In this document: one piece after another, positions 35,440 to 44,031 of the stretch
How the letters are laid out: the number at the start of each line of letters is the position of its first letter
Position numbering within the stretch: the stretch's first letter is position 1
Assembly (NCBI GenBank): GCA_025350695.1
Contig: JANXXI010000338.1
Span: forward strand, 62,001-126,000
Direction: 5' to 3'
Source: Acidobacteriota bacterium
GTDB taxonomy: Bacteria > Acidobacteriota > Terriglobia > Bryobacterales > Bryobacteraceae
DNA: 64,000 bases
The notes under the pieces: model-generated
The model's database searches: none
Told to the model about the DNA's origin: nothing
The model's input: the letters and a program-made list of their open reading frames with translations, nothing else
Translations under genes and position numbers: made by a program

Positions 35440-37479
35440 CTAAAGCTCAATATTGCGTGGCCACTGGCCAGTCTGAACCCAGTCCGGTTGCAACCACTTA
35501 ATGAAGCTCTCAATTTCTTTACGGAAACCGATTAGCGCCTGGTTTGCGGCCGGGAATTTGGCATTGTCGAAGAACAATTCGGCGTCCGGGCCTTTCTCCG
35601 GCACTACCGGAACATAGGGCGCGTTGTAGGCAAAGATGTAGTAGAACGACACCAGCTTGCCCAGCGTGCCCGTATTCGGCAGGTACTTCAGCAGCTCGTT
35701 GGTAAGCAGCGGGGCCGTTGGGTCGGGGATGTTGGTCTTCTGCAGGCAGGGAGGATAATTGGTCGCAAAGGGCGGTTCAGGCGTGCCCACGCTTCGCAAA
35801 CGCCCCATACCGTGGAAGGTTATGCGATAAAGAACGCTGGTCACTACGTCTTTCAAAGCCTGCTTCGACTTCATGGCGGGCAGCCCAGCCACATTTCCTG
35901 TTGTAGACGCGTACTGAATCCAGTTGGCAAGATCCGTGTCGGCCGCCACCGCCGCGTCGCTTGCATAACCGGCATCGACAACAGCGCCGACGTAGCTTGC
36001 CACCATTGCCCACACTTTCTTGACAACCTGAACATTCGGGTACAAATTCCACTGCTTGCCGCCGTCGATCGCCGGATCGGTAAAATCGGCTGGATCGAGA
36101 TTCATGTTGGCCAGCATACTGTCCGGATCTGTAGAGAAGAAATCGTGCGTCGCGGAAAACTTATTGCATAAGGAAAGGAACTTGCCGGAGTCGCTGATGG
36201 AAGTCGGCGGGGAAAGGTTGGGCCATCCCAGCATCAGCACCAGATCGAACGGGATGGTGTAGTTCGATTGTGGCGCGATCAGCTGATAGACGATGTTTGT
36301 CTTGGGCAGTACATTTATAGTGGACATCTGCATAGCCGCCGTGACTATGTGCAGTGTGTAAACGTGTCCCAGCCAGATGCCGTAAACGGTCAGCGAGGTC
36401 TTAGCGGCCATCAATGCATAAACCCAAGCCGGGGACGCCTGCGTGTATATCTTGGCGGTGTTAACGTCTTGCGGATCGGCCACGTATACGGCAATCGGGT
36501 TTACATTTTTCGCTCCATCCATTTCCAGCAACACCATTGTTGACGGGGTGAAACGGGCCGTGCCATTGTCCAACTGCGGATCCAGGCCCTCAAAGACGGT
36601 CATGTCGATGCCATACAGCTTCCCCGCGCTCAGAAGGTTGTTGTATTGGGGGAGCCACGCATTGCCAAAATTGATTTGGTAGTTCGCCACGGTTGCAGCC
36701 GTGAGGCGCCGCATCACGAACAGATTGTAAGGCAACGCAGTGCTTCGAATCATCGGCCAAAAGGCCCGCGTCGCCTCAGCAGGGTCCGTAACGGCCTTCA
36801 CGTATTCGGGTATGCGTGGATAACCGTGGCGAAAGCCGTCTTGAAGTGTGGTCCAAGCCATGGAGAACTGTTCCGGGCTTTCGAGAGAAAGCTTTGTGTA
36901 ATCCGCCGCCGCGGCAGCAAGCGCCGGGCCTTGCCCGCCATGACCGAACAGGTGAGCTAAACGCTGCTGCTCTTCGCTCGCCAGGTGAATCAACCCGGTC
37001 CAGGCATCCCCGATCAAGTGCGCCACGCCTGAAGCCTGTCCAACCGCCTTCGTGCGGGCTGTCGCGACAGCGGTTGAAGCCGCTTGCATCTTCAAACGGA
37101 TCGGTGCGAAAACTTCGTCGATGCGGGATGCGTGGGCCGGAAGATTAAAGATGGAGCGCAGAAACGCTTCGATCTGCGTAATCAGAACCTCTAGTTGGGC
37201 CGCTTGTTCCACCTGTTCATGAGTGCCCAGCATGAAGCGCTCCGCCGTGGCGGTAATGCCGTTCAACGTGTATTCGATAGAGAGCCCATCCTTAGCCTGG
37301 ATCAAATATTGCGCCCTGGCAAGCAGCTTGTTCAAGGTGTCGAAAATCTGCTCGAGGCCCGCTTGGCCATCCGGCCTGGGCAGTGCTGGACCGTTCCACT
37401 GGGGCGCCTTGAATCCTTCCAGTAGACCGATCAAATTCAATTCGAGTTGGGTGAGTTTTGTGTATGGGGGGGTACTCAT
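35440..37479 (-). CDS. divergent lipoxygenase-family protein
   Basis: 679 residues from the ATG at 37479 (MSTPPYTKLTQLELN); an upstream in-frame ATG at 37626 would add 49 residues with no domain character. The C-terminal two thirds follow the lipoxygenase catalytic domain: WVYALMAAKTSLTVYGIW, then H372-x4-H377 (iron ligands), NVLPKTNIVYQLIAPQSNYT, WNLYPNVQ..VW.MVASYVGAVV and FHGMGR with H556 as third histidine. Two ligand positions differ from classical enzymes: the residue four after H556 is Arg rather than Asn/His/Ser, and the protein ends in Leu rather than Ile (PRNIEL). Lipoxygenases add oxygen to polyunsaturated fatty acids; whether this one does is open. No PLAT domain or signal peptide is seen. 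Confidence 0.78.
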   Translation of the reverse strand: MSTPPYTKLTQLELNLIGLLEGFKAPQWNGPALPRPDGQAGLEQIFDTLNKLLARAQYLIQAKDGLSIEYTLNGITATAERFMLGTHEQVEQAAQLEVLITQIEAFLRSIFNLPAHASRIDEVFAPIRLKMQAASTAVATARTKAVGQASGVAHLIGDAWTGLIHLASEEQQRLAHLFGHGGQGPALAAAAADYTKLSLESPEQFSMAWTTLQDGFRHGYPRIPEYVKAVTDPAEATRAFWPMIRSTALPYNLFVMRRLTAATVANYQINFGNAWLPQYNNLLSAGKLYGIDMTVFEGLDPQLDNGTARFTPSTMVLLEMDGAKNVNPIAVYVADPQDVNTAKIYTQASPAWVYALMAAKTSLTVYGIWLGHVYTLHIVTAAMQMSTINVLPKTNIVYQLIAPQSNYTIPFDLVLMLGWPNLSPPTSISDSGKFLSLCNKFSATHDFFSTDPDSMLANMNLDPADFTDPAIDGGKQWNLYPNVQVVKKVWAMVASYVGAVVDAGYASDAAVAADTDLANWIQYASTTGNVAGLPAMKSKQALKDVVTSVLYRITFHGMGRLRSVGTPEPPFATNYPPCLQKTNIPDPTAPLLTNELLKYLPNTGTLGKLVSFYYIFAYNAPYVPVVPEKGPDAELFFDNAKFPAANQALIGFRKEIESFIKWLQPDWVQTGQWPRNIEL

Positions 37480-37709
37480 GGGACTGAGTCTATCACAGGG
37501 CCATGAATATTTCCCCCTCAGAAGGAGGTCGATCTTTCTTGCCACCAAGTCAGTAGAGTAGAGTTGGCTTTGGTGGTTGACGCCGCCAGGATGATGTGAG
37601 CCCATGCCGGTTGGCGAGAATTCCATTGACGTGAGGCAGTCCGGCGCTCTGGCCTGCTAGGCAATGTTATCCTCGAATCGTTGCAGGGTTTCGGAGGAGG
37701 CTCATAGAA

Positions 37710-38660
37710 ATGGCTAGAACGCTTCATTCAACTTCCAAATATGAATTATCTATCCGCTGGAGGCCCGAAGATTCTGCATTCACGGTTACTATTCCTGAGC
37801 TACCAGGGTGCGTAACACATGGTGATAGCGTTGAAGCGGCTGCTGCCTATGCTCAAGAAGCTATTGCCGCCTACGTGGAAAGTCTCACGGAGCGAGGTCT
37901 GCCTGTTCCAACGCCGCTTTCATTGACTAACCGGAGTAGCGCGAAGCAGTCGTCCGCGGCGCATCCGATTCAGTCCGCGAATTACCGCGACCCATCAGCC
38001 CTTCCATCAAAACTGGAACTTCGCCGACACCTGCGCAAACCTCGGGAAATTCAGCTGCGACTTCGGCAACACTCCGAAATCCGGGCTCGTCAGGCTGGTA
38101 TTCGGACCCGGCCGGATTGGCGTATTCGTCACGTTGAACATCTCACCGCGGAACTGCACGCGAAACCGCTCATTGATCGGAATCGTCTTCTCCACCGAGG
38201 CATTCAACTGCGGACGCTGCGGATCGCGGATGTCCTTCGCGAAGCGATCCGGCACGGAGCGCAACGTGTTCGACGCACGCTGGGTGTAACACGATTTATC
38301 GTTGTTGAAATAATGATTCTCATCCTGCGCCGGGGCCGTCCACGCCGCGCACTTGTTGATCAAATCGGGCCACGCTGTCGGATAACCGGAAACATACTGG
38401 AAGATACCCGTAACACGCCAACCGCCCGCCACCATATCCAAAGCTTTGTTTTGAATATTGATCAACTGCTTACCCCTGCCGATGGGCAGATCCCACACGC
38501 CATGCAAGCTGAAGTTGTGCGTCTTATCGGTGTTGCTCAATTCTTTGATCAACGGCTGCGTGGTATCCCAACCGGCGGTGATGCGGTGGTTCTGTTCAAA
38601 CTCCTTGCCGAAGGTCCAAGCCAGCACCCAAGTCATCGCGCCACCTTTGGTATCGCCTAG
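37710..38660 (+). CDS. HicB-like antitoxin domain with anomalous extension antisense to a receptor gene
   Basis: The frame encodes 316 residues but only the first ~75 look like a protein family: YELSIRWRPEDSAFTVTIPE, LPGCVTHGDSVEAAAAYAQEA and IAAYVESLTERGLPVP are a HicB/type II antitoxin domain. A strong GGAGGAGG ribosome site precedes the ATG at 37710. From about residue 99 the frame runs opposite the coding strand of the TonB-receptor gene (from 38007) and is basic and low in structure, so the natural stop was probably lost. HicB domains usually pair with the RNase toxin HicA; no hicA-like gene is visible beside it. The antitoxin role is therefore doubtful. Confidence 0.55.
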   Translation: MARTLHSTSKYELSIRWRPEDSAFTVTIPELPGCVTHGDSVEAAAAYAQEAIAAYVESLTERGLPVPTPLSLTNRSSAKQSSAAHPIQSANYRDPSALPSKLELRRHLRKPREIQLRLRQHSEIRARQAGIRTRPDWRIRHVEHLTAELHAKPLIDRNRLLHRGIQLRTLRIADVLREAIRHGAQRVRRTLGVTRFIVVEIMILILRRGRPRRALVDQIGPRCRITGNILEDTRNTPTARHHIQSFVLNIDQLLTPADGQIPHAMQAEVVRLIGVAQFFDQRLRGIPTGGDAVVLFKLLAEGPSQHPSHRATFGIA

Positions 38661-41564
38661 CATGCGTCTTTCCACTTTCGTCTGTAACTCATCGGAACGA
38701 TAGTGGGCCGCTTGAATGCTATTGTTCGTCATGCCTCCCCACAAGGGGAATTGCTGCATCAAGCCATTGCGCGAAATCGTCGGGCTACCGCCGCGCCCCG
38801 ATGTCGCCGGCAGGATTCCGAAGAAAGGATTCGTAATGGTGGTGCTGTAGAAGGTGGGGTCGGCAATCGCCTGGTTCTGCAATGCAAGCCCGGCCTGTCC
38901 TGCCGGCCAGTTCATATCAAAACCGTAAGTTTCAAATATCTGATAATTGCCCGAGTAAGAAACTTCCGCCACAATGCCGCCCGGCACTTCGCGCTGGAAG
39001 CCGAACGAATATTGGTAGGTGCGCGGAATTTTGTAATGCCGCGATTCAAACCCAACGCCGTTTCCGATGTTCACCAACGGCCCGCCAGCGGCTTGCAGAG
39101 GCGCTGCTAGACCTTGCGGGAAGGGATTCACCAGAGAGTATGGCCCAGTCGGCGCGCCATTGGTACAACCGCCGTTTGCACAAGCCGATGGAGTGCGGCC
39201 GCCGTCGAGCGAACTCACATAGTTAGTTGTCTGACTGAAACCGTTCGCCGTCTGGGTTCCCGTGGGTGACTTAAAGAACACACCCGCTCCAGTGCGCAGC
39301 ACCGTTTTCGGCGTCATCCGATAGGCCAATCCAATGCGAGGAGCCAAGTTGGTCCAATCCGTATCGTAGAACCGCTCCGACTGTCCATTCTTGCCGAGGA
39401 ACAGCCACTGGCCATTCAACTGCGCAGGCGCATCCGGATAAGGGTACTTAGGATTAGTCGCATCATACGCCGCCTTATTCGCCTTCCATTGAGAAATGAT
39501 CTGATCGCTCAGCGGGTTCTTGGTCGTTGTGTCGAAGGTGGCGTTACGCCGGTTGTAACGCTCTTTGAACGGAATCTGCACGTCATACCGGATGCCCAAA
39601 TTCAGCGTCAGCTTTTTGGAAATCTTCCAATCGTCATTGATATAGAAGCCGAAGTAAGGACGCGTCCAATAGTAAGTATCGTTGTAATCAATGCTGGCCG
39701 CGGTGGGAATGCCCAGTAACACTGTGGCGATGCTGTTGAATCCGTCGGTGGAAGTCAACGAACGGCCGGAAGCTTGGCGCGTTGGAGAAGAATCGAACGT
39801 GAACACGCCGTTCGAATTCCCCACACCGCCGTTGCCAACCGCATAGTACAGGTATTCAAAACCGGCGCGAATCGTATGCACGCCGCGGGTCATGGTAAGC
39901 GACGGAGTGAAATCCCAGGTGCTGCGCGGCGACCATGTCGAAAGCGGTCCTCCACTGCCGAACAAAGTCTGGTAGCTGCTAACGGTGAAGCGCGGCACTA
40001 AGTCCTTTGAGTAAGTGGGGGCATGAATCATTTGTGTCATGCCGAAGTCTTTCGCCGTGAACTGCAATGCTTGATCGTTGTAACCGGGAGTCAACTGAGT
40101 AAACCGGCCCCATGATGCTTTCAAATCAAGCACGGTAGTCGGGCTCAGAATCTTTGTGTAGGACATGATCACGTTGCTATCCGTTCGTTCGTTATCGGTG
40201 TTGCCTTGCGCGGCGGGCTTCGGATAGCCGCTTGAGGAACGATATTCGTACCCATGCTGGAAGGTATACAGCACGTTCAATTTGTCGTTGATGCCGAACA
40301 CATGGTCCCAACGCACCATGGGCTGGTTGTACCAGTAACGTCCCAGGTTATTGCTGGCCACGAAGTTATTCACTAACTGGCCCGTCACGTTCTCACTCGG
40401 GTAGTAAGACAAAATCTTCTGTCCAATGGGGCTGATCCGGCTCTTCGGAAGAACATTGCCCGGGAAAGGATTTCGCCAGTAAGTTGACCCAGTGTTGCCG
40501 CCGCAGGGTTCGAAAGTACCCGTGGGCTGGCAATCGTGCGTGGTCAAAGGATCATAAATCTGCATGCCGAAATCGGTGAAATGCTGTCCATCGCGTAAAA
40601 GCACATTGGGCGTCGCGGTGGTCGCGGGGAAAGGCACCACTTCCTGCCATCCTTCGAAGCTGAAGAAAACGAAATCCTTATTTTTCTTGATTGGCCCGCC
40701 GCCCGCTCCGCCGAACTGATGTTGATTGTGGAACCCTGGCTTTGCGCCAATGATATTGTTCTGAAAACTGTTGGCGTCGAAAATGCGATTGCGCCAAAAC
40801 TCATACAGGCTGCCGTGCCAAGCGTTCGTACCGGCCTTCAACGTCGTGTTGACCACGCCGCCCTGAAAGCGACCGTACGAGGCATCATAGGTATTGGTCA
40901 TCACCTTGAACTCCTGCACTGCTTCAATGTTCGGAGCGACCTGCCAACTGCCTCCGTTATCACTGATCGGCGCGCCGTTCAGCAGGAAAAGATTGCCACC
41001 GGGCCGTGCGCCGTTGATCTTGTAACTGCTATTCACGTCCCAACCGCGGGTTCCGGAAAAGCCACTGGCCCCAAACTGTTCCTGCGTGAAGATCACACCA
41101 GGGGTTAGCGACATCAACATGTAAGTCTGACGCCCATTCAAGGGATAGGATTCCGTCTTAGTCGAATCGAATACCAGGCCACGGTTGGCGTCCGCGGTTT
41201 CAATCAACTCCTGCTGTCCAGTGACCGTTATTTCGTTAGAAGTTTGCCCAACCGTCATTTGCGCGCTTAGATTTAGATGTTGCGCCACCTGCAATGTAAT
41301 ATTCTCGCGCCGCAATCCTTGAAAGCCGCTGGCGTTCACCTCCACCGTATACAGTCCCGGTTCCAGATAAGGAATCGTGTAGATACCATCGTTGGTGGTC
41401 TTCACTTCTTTAGCGGCATTTGTGGCCCCATTCGTCGCGCGCACAACCGCGTTCGGAATGGCCGCGCCGCTCGGATCGGTCACCGTTCCAGTCAAAGTGG
41501 CGCGGAAATCTTGCGCAAAAAGTCCCAGTGATGACGCAAGTATGAAAAAAAATCCAGTCTTCAT
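38007..41564 (-). CDS. TonB-dependent receptor with carboxypeptidase-regulatory domain
   Basis: 1185 residues, complete. Signal peptide (1-18), CarboxypepD_reg domain (about 20-105: GTVTDPSGAAIPNAVVRATN), plug domain with ESYPLNGRQTYMLMSLTPGV near 135 and RPGGNLFLLNGAPISDNGG near 185, then a beta-barrel from about 235 ending FPRFAQVSAKFQF. It is of the same class as the receptor at 31061-34873 but a different paralogue. The solute is unknown. The start is preceded by a short leader; the nearest upstream gene is the divergent ammonium transporter. Confidence 0.93.
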   Translation of the reverse strand: MKTGFFFILASSLGLFAQDFRATLTGTVTDPSGAAIPNAVVRATNGATNAAKEVKTTNDGIYTIPYLEPGLYTVEVNASGFQGLRRENITLQVAQHLNLSAQMTVGQTSNEITVTGQQELIETADANRGLVFDSTKTESYPLNGRQTYMLMSLTPGVIFTQEQFGASGFSGTRGWDVNSSYKINGARPGGNLFLLNGAPISDNGGSWQVAPNIEAVQEFKVMTNTYDASYGRFQGGVVNTTLKAGTNAWHGSLYEFWRNRIFDANSFQNNIIGAKPGFHNQHQFGGAGGGPIKKNKDFVFFSFEGWQEVVPFPATTATPNVLLRDGQHFTDFGMQIYDPLTTHDCQPTGTFEPCGGNTGSTYWRNPFPGNVLPKSRISPIGQKILSYYPSENVTGQLVNNFVASNNLGRYWYNQPMVRWDHVFGINDKLNVLYTFQHGYEYRSSSGYPKPAAQGNTDNERTDSNVIMSYTKILSPTTVLDLKASWGRFTQLTPGYNDQALQFTAKDFGMTQMIHAPTYSKDLVPRFTVSSYQTLFGSGGPLSTWSPRSTWDFTPSLTMTRGVHTIRAGFEYLYYAVGNGGVGNSNGVFTFDSSPTRQASGRSLTSTDGFNSIATVLLGIPTAASIDYNDTYYWTRPYFGFYINDDWKISKKLTLNLGIRYDVQIPFKERYNRRNATFDTTTKNPLSDQIISQWKANKAAYDATNPKYPYPDAPAQLNGQWLFLGKNGQSERFYDTDWTNLAPRIGLAYRMTPKTVLRTGAGVFFKSPTGTQTANGFSQTTNYVSSLDGGRTPSACANGGCTNGAPTGPYSLVNPFPQGLAAPLQAAGGPLVNIGNGVGFESRHYKIPRTYQYSFGFQREVPGGIVAEVSYSGNYQIFETYGFDMNWPAGQAGLALQNQAIADPTFYSTTITNPFFGILPATSGRGGSPTISRNGLMQQFPLWGGMTNNSIQAAHYRSDELQTKVERRMLGDTKGGAMTWVLAWTFGKEFEQNHRITAGWDTTQPLIKELSNTDKTHNFSLHGVWDLPIGRGKQLINIQNKALDMVAGGWRVTGIFQYVSGYPTAWPDLINKCAAWTAPAQDENHYFNNDKSCYTQRASNTLRSVPDRFAKDIRDPQRPQLNASVEKTIPINERFRVQFRGEMFNVTNTPIRPGPNTSLTSPDFGVLPKSQLNFPRFAQVSAKFQF

Positions 41565-41881
41565 AAATACCCCCAGATGATTATCTATAGCAACTAAACC
41601 TTATATCACAGTCGATTACGAAGCCGCTGCCACGCCGCTGCGCGTAAGGTCATAGCAAACTTGAATCAACGCGATAAGAAATTCCGTCTTGCGGGGATGC
41701 CCTCCTTTTCGTTACTGTCTAGTTTCAAGCTCTCACCGTGCCTTGACTCCGTCCCGTCAGCGCATCCATTTCCGCTCCCTGTCCTAGCGGCCGTCAGCAT
41801 TCGACAAATAAGCGATTTGAACCGCCTTTGCCGCGGTGAGCTCGAACTCTGTCCATTCCAATTCGAAGGAGCGTATTTTTC
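41565..41881. other. divergent intergenic region before the ammonium transporter
   Basis: About 317 bases between the TonB-receptor start and the transporter start. No gene seen. It holds an AAGGAG ribosome site at about 41867-41872 for the transporter, but no recognisable sigma-54 -24/-12 element, which is often found before amt-glnK pairs. Confidence 0.45.
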
Positions 41882-43438
41882 ATGACCAACAGCCAGCTAC
41901 CCATTGCGGGCAAGATTACCCGATTCAGTGAGAGGCTCCGTGACCCGGAATGGCGGCAGTATGGAAAACTGCTTTTGATGGGAAAGATATCGGGCATCGG
42001 CCTGCTAGCGTTGATCGCACTCCTCTCGAATCCGGCTCTCATGAACTTCCGGGCCTTCGCGGCTGATCCGGTACTGAAGGGCAATGACATCGTGAACCCC
42101 CTAAACACGGTTTGGACGCTGCTTGCCGCCTTCCTTGTCTTCGGTATGCAGGTTGGTTTCACCATGCTCGAAGCCGGCTTCTGCCGCTCGCGTGAAACAG
42201 TCAACGTGTTGATGGAATGTATCGTGGATACTTGCCTTTGCGGCCTCCTGTTTTATGCATTCGGCTTCGCCTTTATGTTCAGCCACGGCAACGGATGGAT
42301 CGGCCTAAACTGGTTCTTCCTCGATGGTGTCCCAGCCACCTACGAAGGAACCGGCGTTGCGTTTCTCGCTTTCTGGCTTTTCCAGTTTGCCTTCGCCGAT
42401 ACCTGCTCAACAATCACATCGGGCGCAATGATCGGCCGCACCGGCTTCGTTGGCGATCTTATCTACAGCTTCGCCGTCTCCGGCTTCATCTATCCCATCA
42501 TCGGCCACTGGGCTTGGGGTCCGGATGGATTCCTCGCCACCATGGGCGCCAAAGATATGTTCCTTCCCTGGGTCGGCACCGGCTTCCGCGATTTCGCCGG
42601 TTCCACGGTAGTCCATACCATCGGCGGCTTTGTCGCTCTGGCGGGCGCAATAGTCCTTGGCCCACGCCTCGGCCGCAAGTTCAAACGCGATGGCGGCGGA
42701 CCCATGATGCCGCACGATTTGACCATCGCCGCTTCCGGTGGCCTGCTCCTTTGGTTCGGCTGGTACGGATTCAACCCCGGTTCCACACTCTCAGCCATGG
42801 ACTTTGAAGGCATCGGCCGTGTCGCGGCCAACACGACTCTCGCTGCCTGCGGCGGCGGTCTCTCCGCCATGTTCGCTGCTTACTTCTTCTGTAAGAAGTG
42901 GGACGTTAGCTTCACCGTCAACGGCTTCCTGGCTGGACTTGTGGCCATCACCTGTCCCTGTTATTGGGTTAGCCCCGGGGGCGCGATACTCATCGGTGCG
43001 ATCGGCGGCGTGATTGTAGTTCTCGGCGTCGAACTGCTCGAGTATCTGCGCATCGATGATCCCATCGGCGCTGTCCCGGTTCACGGCTTCAACGGGATTT
43101 GGGGTACGTTGTCGCTCGGCCTCTTTGCTTGTGGCAAGTACGGCGCCACCGGCCAGTTCGCGGCCGACAACGCCGCTCCCGTCAAAGGTTTACTATACGG
43201 TGGCGGTATGCAAATCCTCATCGCCCAATGCATCGGCAGCTTGATTGTTACTGTCGCCACTTTCGTCTCGGCCTATATCGTCATGTACGCCGTGAACGCA
43301 GTTGGCTTGCTACGTGTCTCTAAAGAAGGCGAACAATACGGCATCGATCTGCACGAACACGGTATCAGCGCCTACCCGGAGTACGTCATCTCCTCAACCG
43401 GCCGGCCCGCGGGCATGGCTTACCCTTCCGACAAGTAG
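41882..43438 (+). CDS. amtB: ammonium transporter
   Basis: 518 residues, Amt/Mep/Rh family. The first ~70 residues are an extension with one hydrophobic segment ending in AFAAD, possibly a signal peptide; the core then begins NPLNTVWTLLAAFLVFGMQVGFTMLEAGFCR. Other marks are FADTCSTITSGAMIGR, HTIGGFVALAGAIVLGPR (with a pore histidine), LLWFGWYGFNPGS, and VPVHGFNGIWGTLSLGLFA (second pore histidine). Eleven transmembrane helices are expected. The PII-type gene follows 97 bases downstream, as in most amt operons, with a hairpin between them. Confidence 0.95.
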   Translation: MTNSQLPIAGKITRFSERLRDPEWRQYGKLLLMGKISGIGLLALIALLSNPALMNFRAFAADPVLKGNDIVNPLNTVWTLLAAFLVFGMQVGFTMLEAGFCRSRETVNVLMECIVDTCLCGLLFYAFGFAFMFSHGNGWIGLNWFFLDGVPATYEGTGVAFLAFWLFQFAFADTCSTITSGAMIGRTGFVGDLIYSFAVSGFIYPIIGHWAWGPDGFLATMGAKDMFLPWVGTGFRDFAGSTVVHTIGGFVALAGAIVLGPRLGRKFKRDGGGPMMPHDLTIAASGGLLLWFGWYGFNPGSTLSAMDFEGIGRVAANTTLAACGGGLSAMFAAYFFCKKWDVSFTVNGFLAGLVAITCPCYWVSPGGAILIGAIGGVIVVLGVELLEYLRIDDPIGAVPVHGFNGIWGTLSLGLFACGKYGATGQFAADNAAPVKGLLYGGGMQILIAQCIGSLIVTVATFVSAYIVMYAVNAVGLLRVSKEGEQYGIDLHEHGISAYPEYVISSTGRPAGMAYPSDK

Positions 43439-43450
43439 CCCTATCCTTTA

Positions 43451-43474
43451 CAGGCGGACTTCAGGGTCCGCCTG
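43451..43474 (+). terminator. hairpin between amt and the PII gene
   Basis: CAGGCGGAC (43451-43459) and GTCCGCCTG (43466-43474) form a perfect nine-base-pair stem with a six-base loop, 12 bases after the transporter stop. No T-run follows, so it may attenuate rather than end transcription, or stabilise the upstream message. Its core stem recurs after lemA (22442-22471). Confidence 0.5.
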
Positions 43475-43535
43475 CCCAAATCCCTATCCAAGCTCCTAAG
43501 TCGACGGTGCGCGAATAACAAACGTTGAGGCCGCC

Positions 43536-43838
43536 ATGCAACTCATTGAAGCCATCATCAATCCCGCCAAACTGACGGCTGTCGAAGCTGCCCTCTCTGA
43601 AGCCGGATTCTACGATATAACCGTCACCTCCGTTCTTGGCCGAGGCCACTTTCATCAGGCGCCGGTCTATTTTCAAGGCAGTATCTACGAATGGGATCTC
43701 GACCAGCGGCTGAAAGTGGAGTTCGTCATAGAAGACAACCAAACCGAACAAGCCGTCGGCCTCATCGAACGTTCAGCCTGGAGCGGCCGTCATGGCGATG
43801 GAAGTATTTTCGTGATCCCCGTCGCCAACGTCATTTAA
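43536..43838 (+). CDS. glnK: short atypical PII-family nitrogen regulator
   Basis: 100 residues against about 112 for GlnB/GlnK. The fold signature is clear: MQLIEAIINPAKLTAVEAAL, the T-loop with Tyr at position 51 (GSIYEWDLD), and SGRHGDGSIFVIPV in the nucleotide-binding B-loop (G84, G87, D88, G89). Canonical contact residues are missing: position 39 is Phe instead of Gln, position 90 is Ser instead of Lys, and the chain ends at residue 100 before the usual R101/R103. It lies downstream of the ammonium transporter and probably binds or gates it. Whether it still senses ATP/ADP and 2-oxoglutarate is open. Confidence 0.88.
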   Translation: MQLIEAIINPAKLTAVEAALSEAGFYDITVTSVLGRGHFHQAPVYFQGSIYEWDLDQRLKVEFVIEDNQTEQAVGLIERSAWSGRHGDGSIFVIPVANVI

Positions 43839-43899
43839 CATCGCGCAATTTCAAAATAAGCAAGCGCTCAAATCGTATACCTGCTACGCTTAGAGTACA

Positions 43900-44031
43900 A
43901 TGTCAGCCTATTGTGGAGATAAAGCGCGGCACAACGCCGCAAAGAAACGCAGAGCGATCCGTAGAGCTGCCGTGAAGATCATGCGTGATGCTGCAAAACC
44001 TGCCCCCGTGGTTCCGACACCCGCCGCTTAG
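43900..44031 (+). CDS. possible small basic protein (43 residues)
   Basis: An ATG at 43900 opens a 43-residue frame ending at the TAG at 44031. The product is basic, with the run RHNAAKKRRAIRRAAVKIMR in its middle, an early Cys in SAYCGDK and a proline/alanine-rich end. The organised charge pattern suggests a nucleic-acid- or ribosome-binding peptide, but there is no strong ribosome site and no family is recognised. It lies 61 bases after the PII gene. Confidence 0.35.
   Translation: MSAYCGDKARHNAAKKRRAIRRAAVKIMRDAAKPAPVVPTPAA

Noticed and set aside
37480-37709. hicA toxin gene upstream of the HicB-like frame
   Set aside because: No frame on either strand shows the HicA double-stranded RNA-binding-like pattern.
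42407-42870. Antisense frames opposite the ammonium transporter
   Set aside because: They mirror a well-conserved transporter gene and have no independent support.
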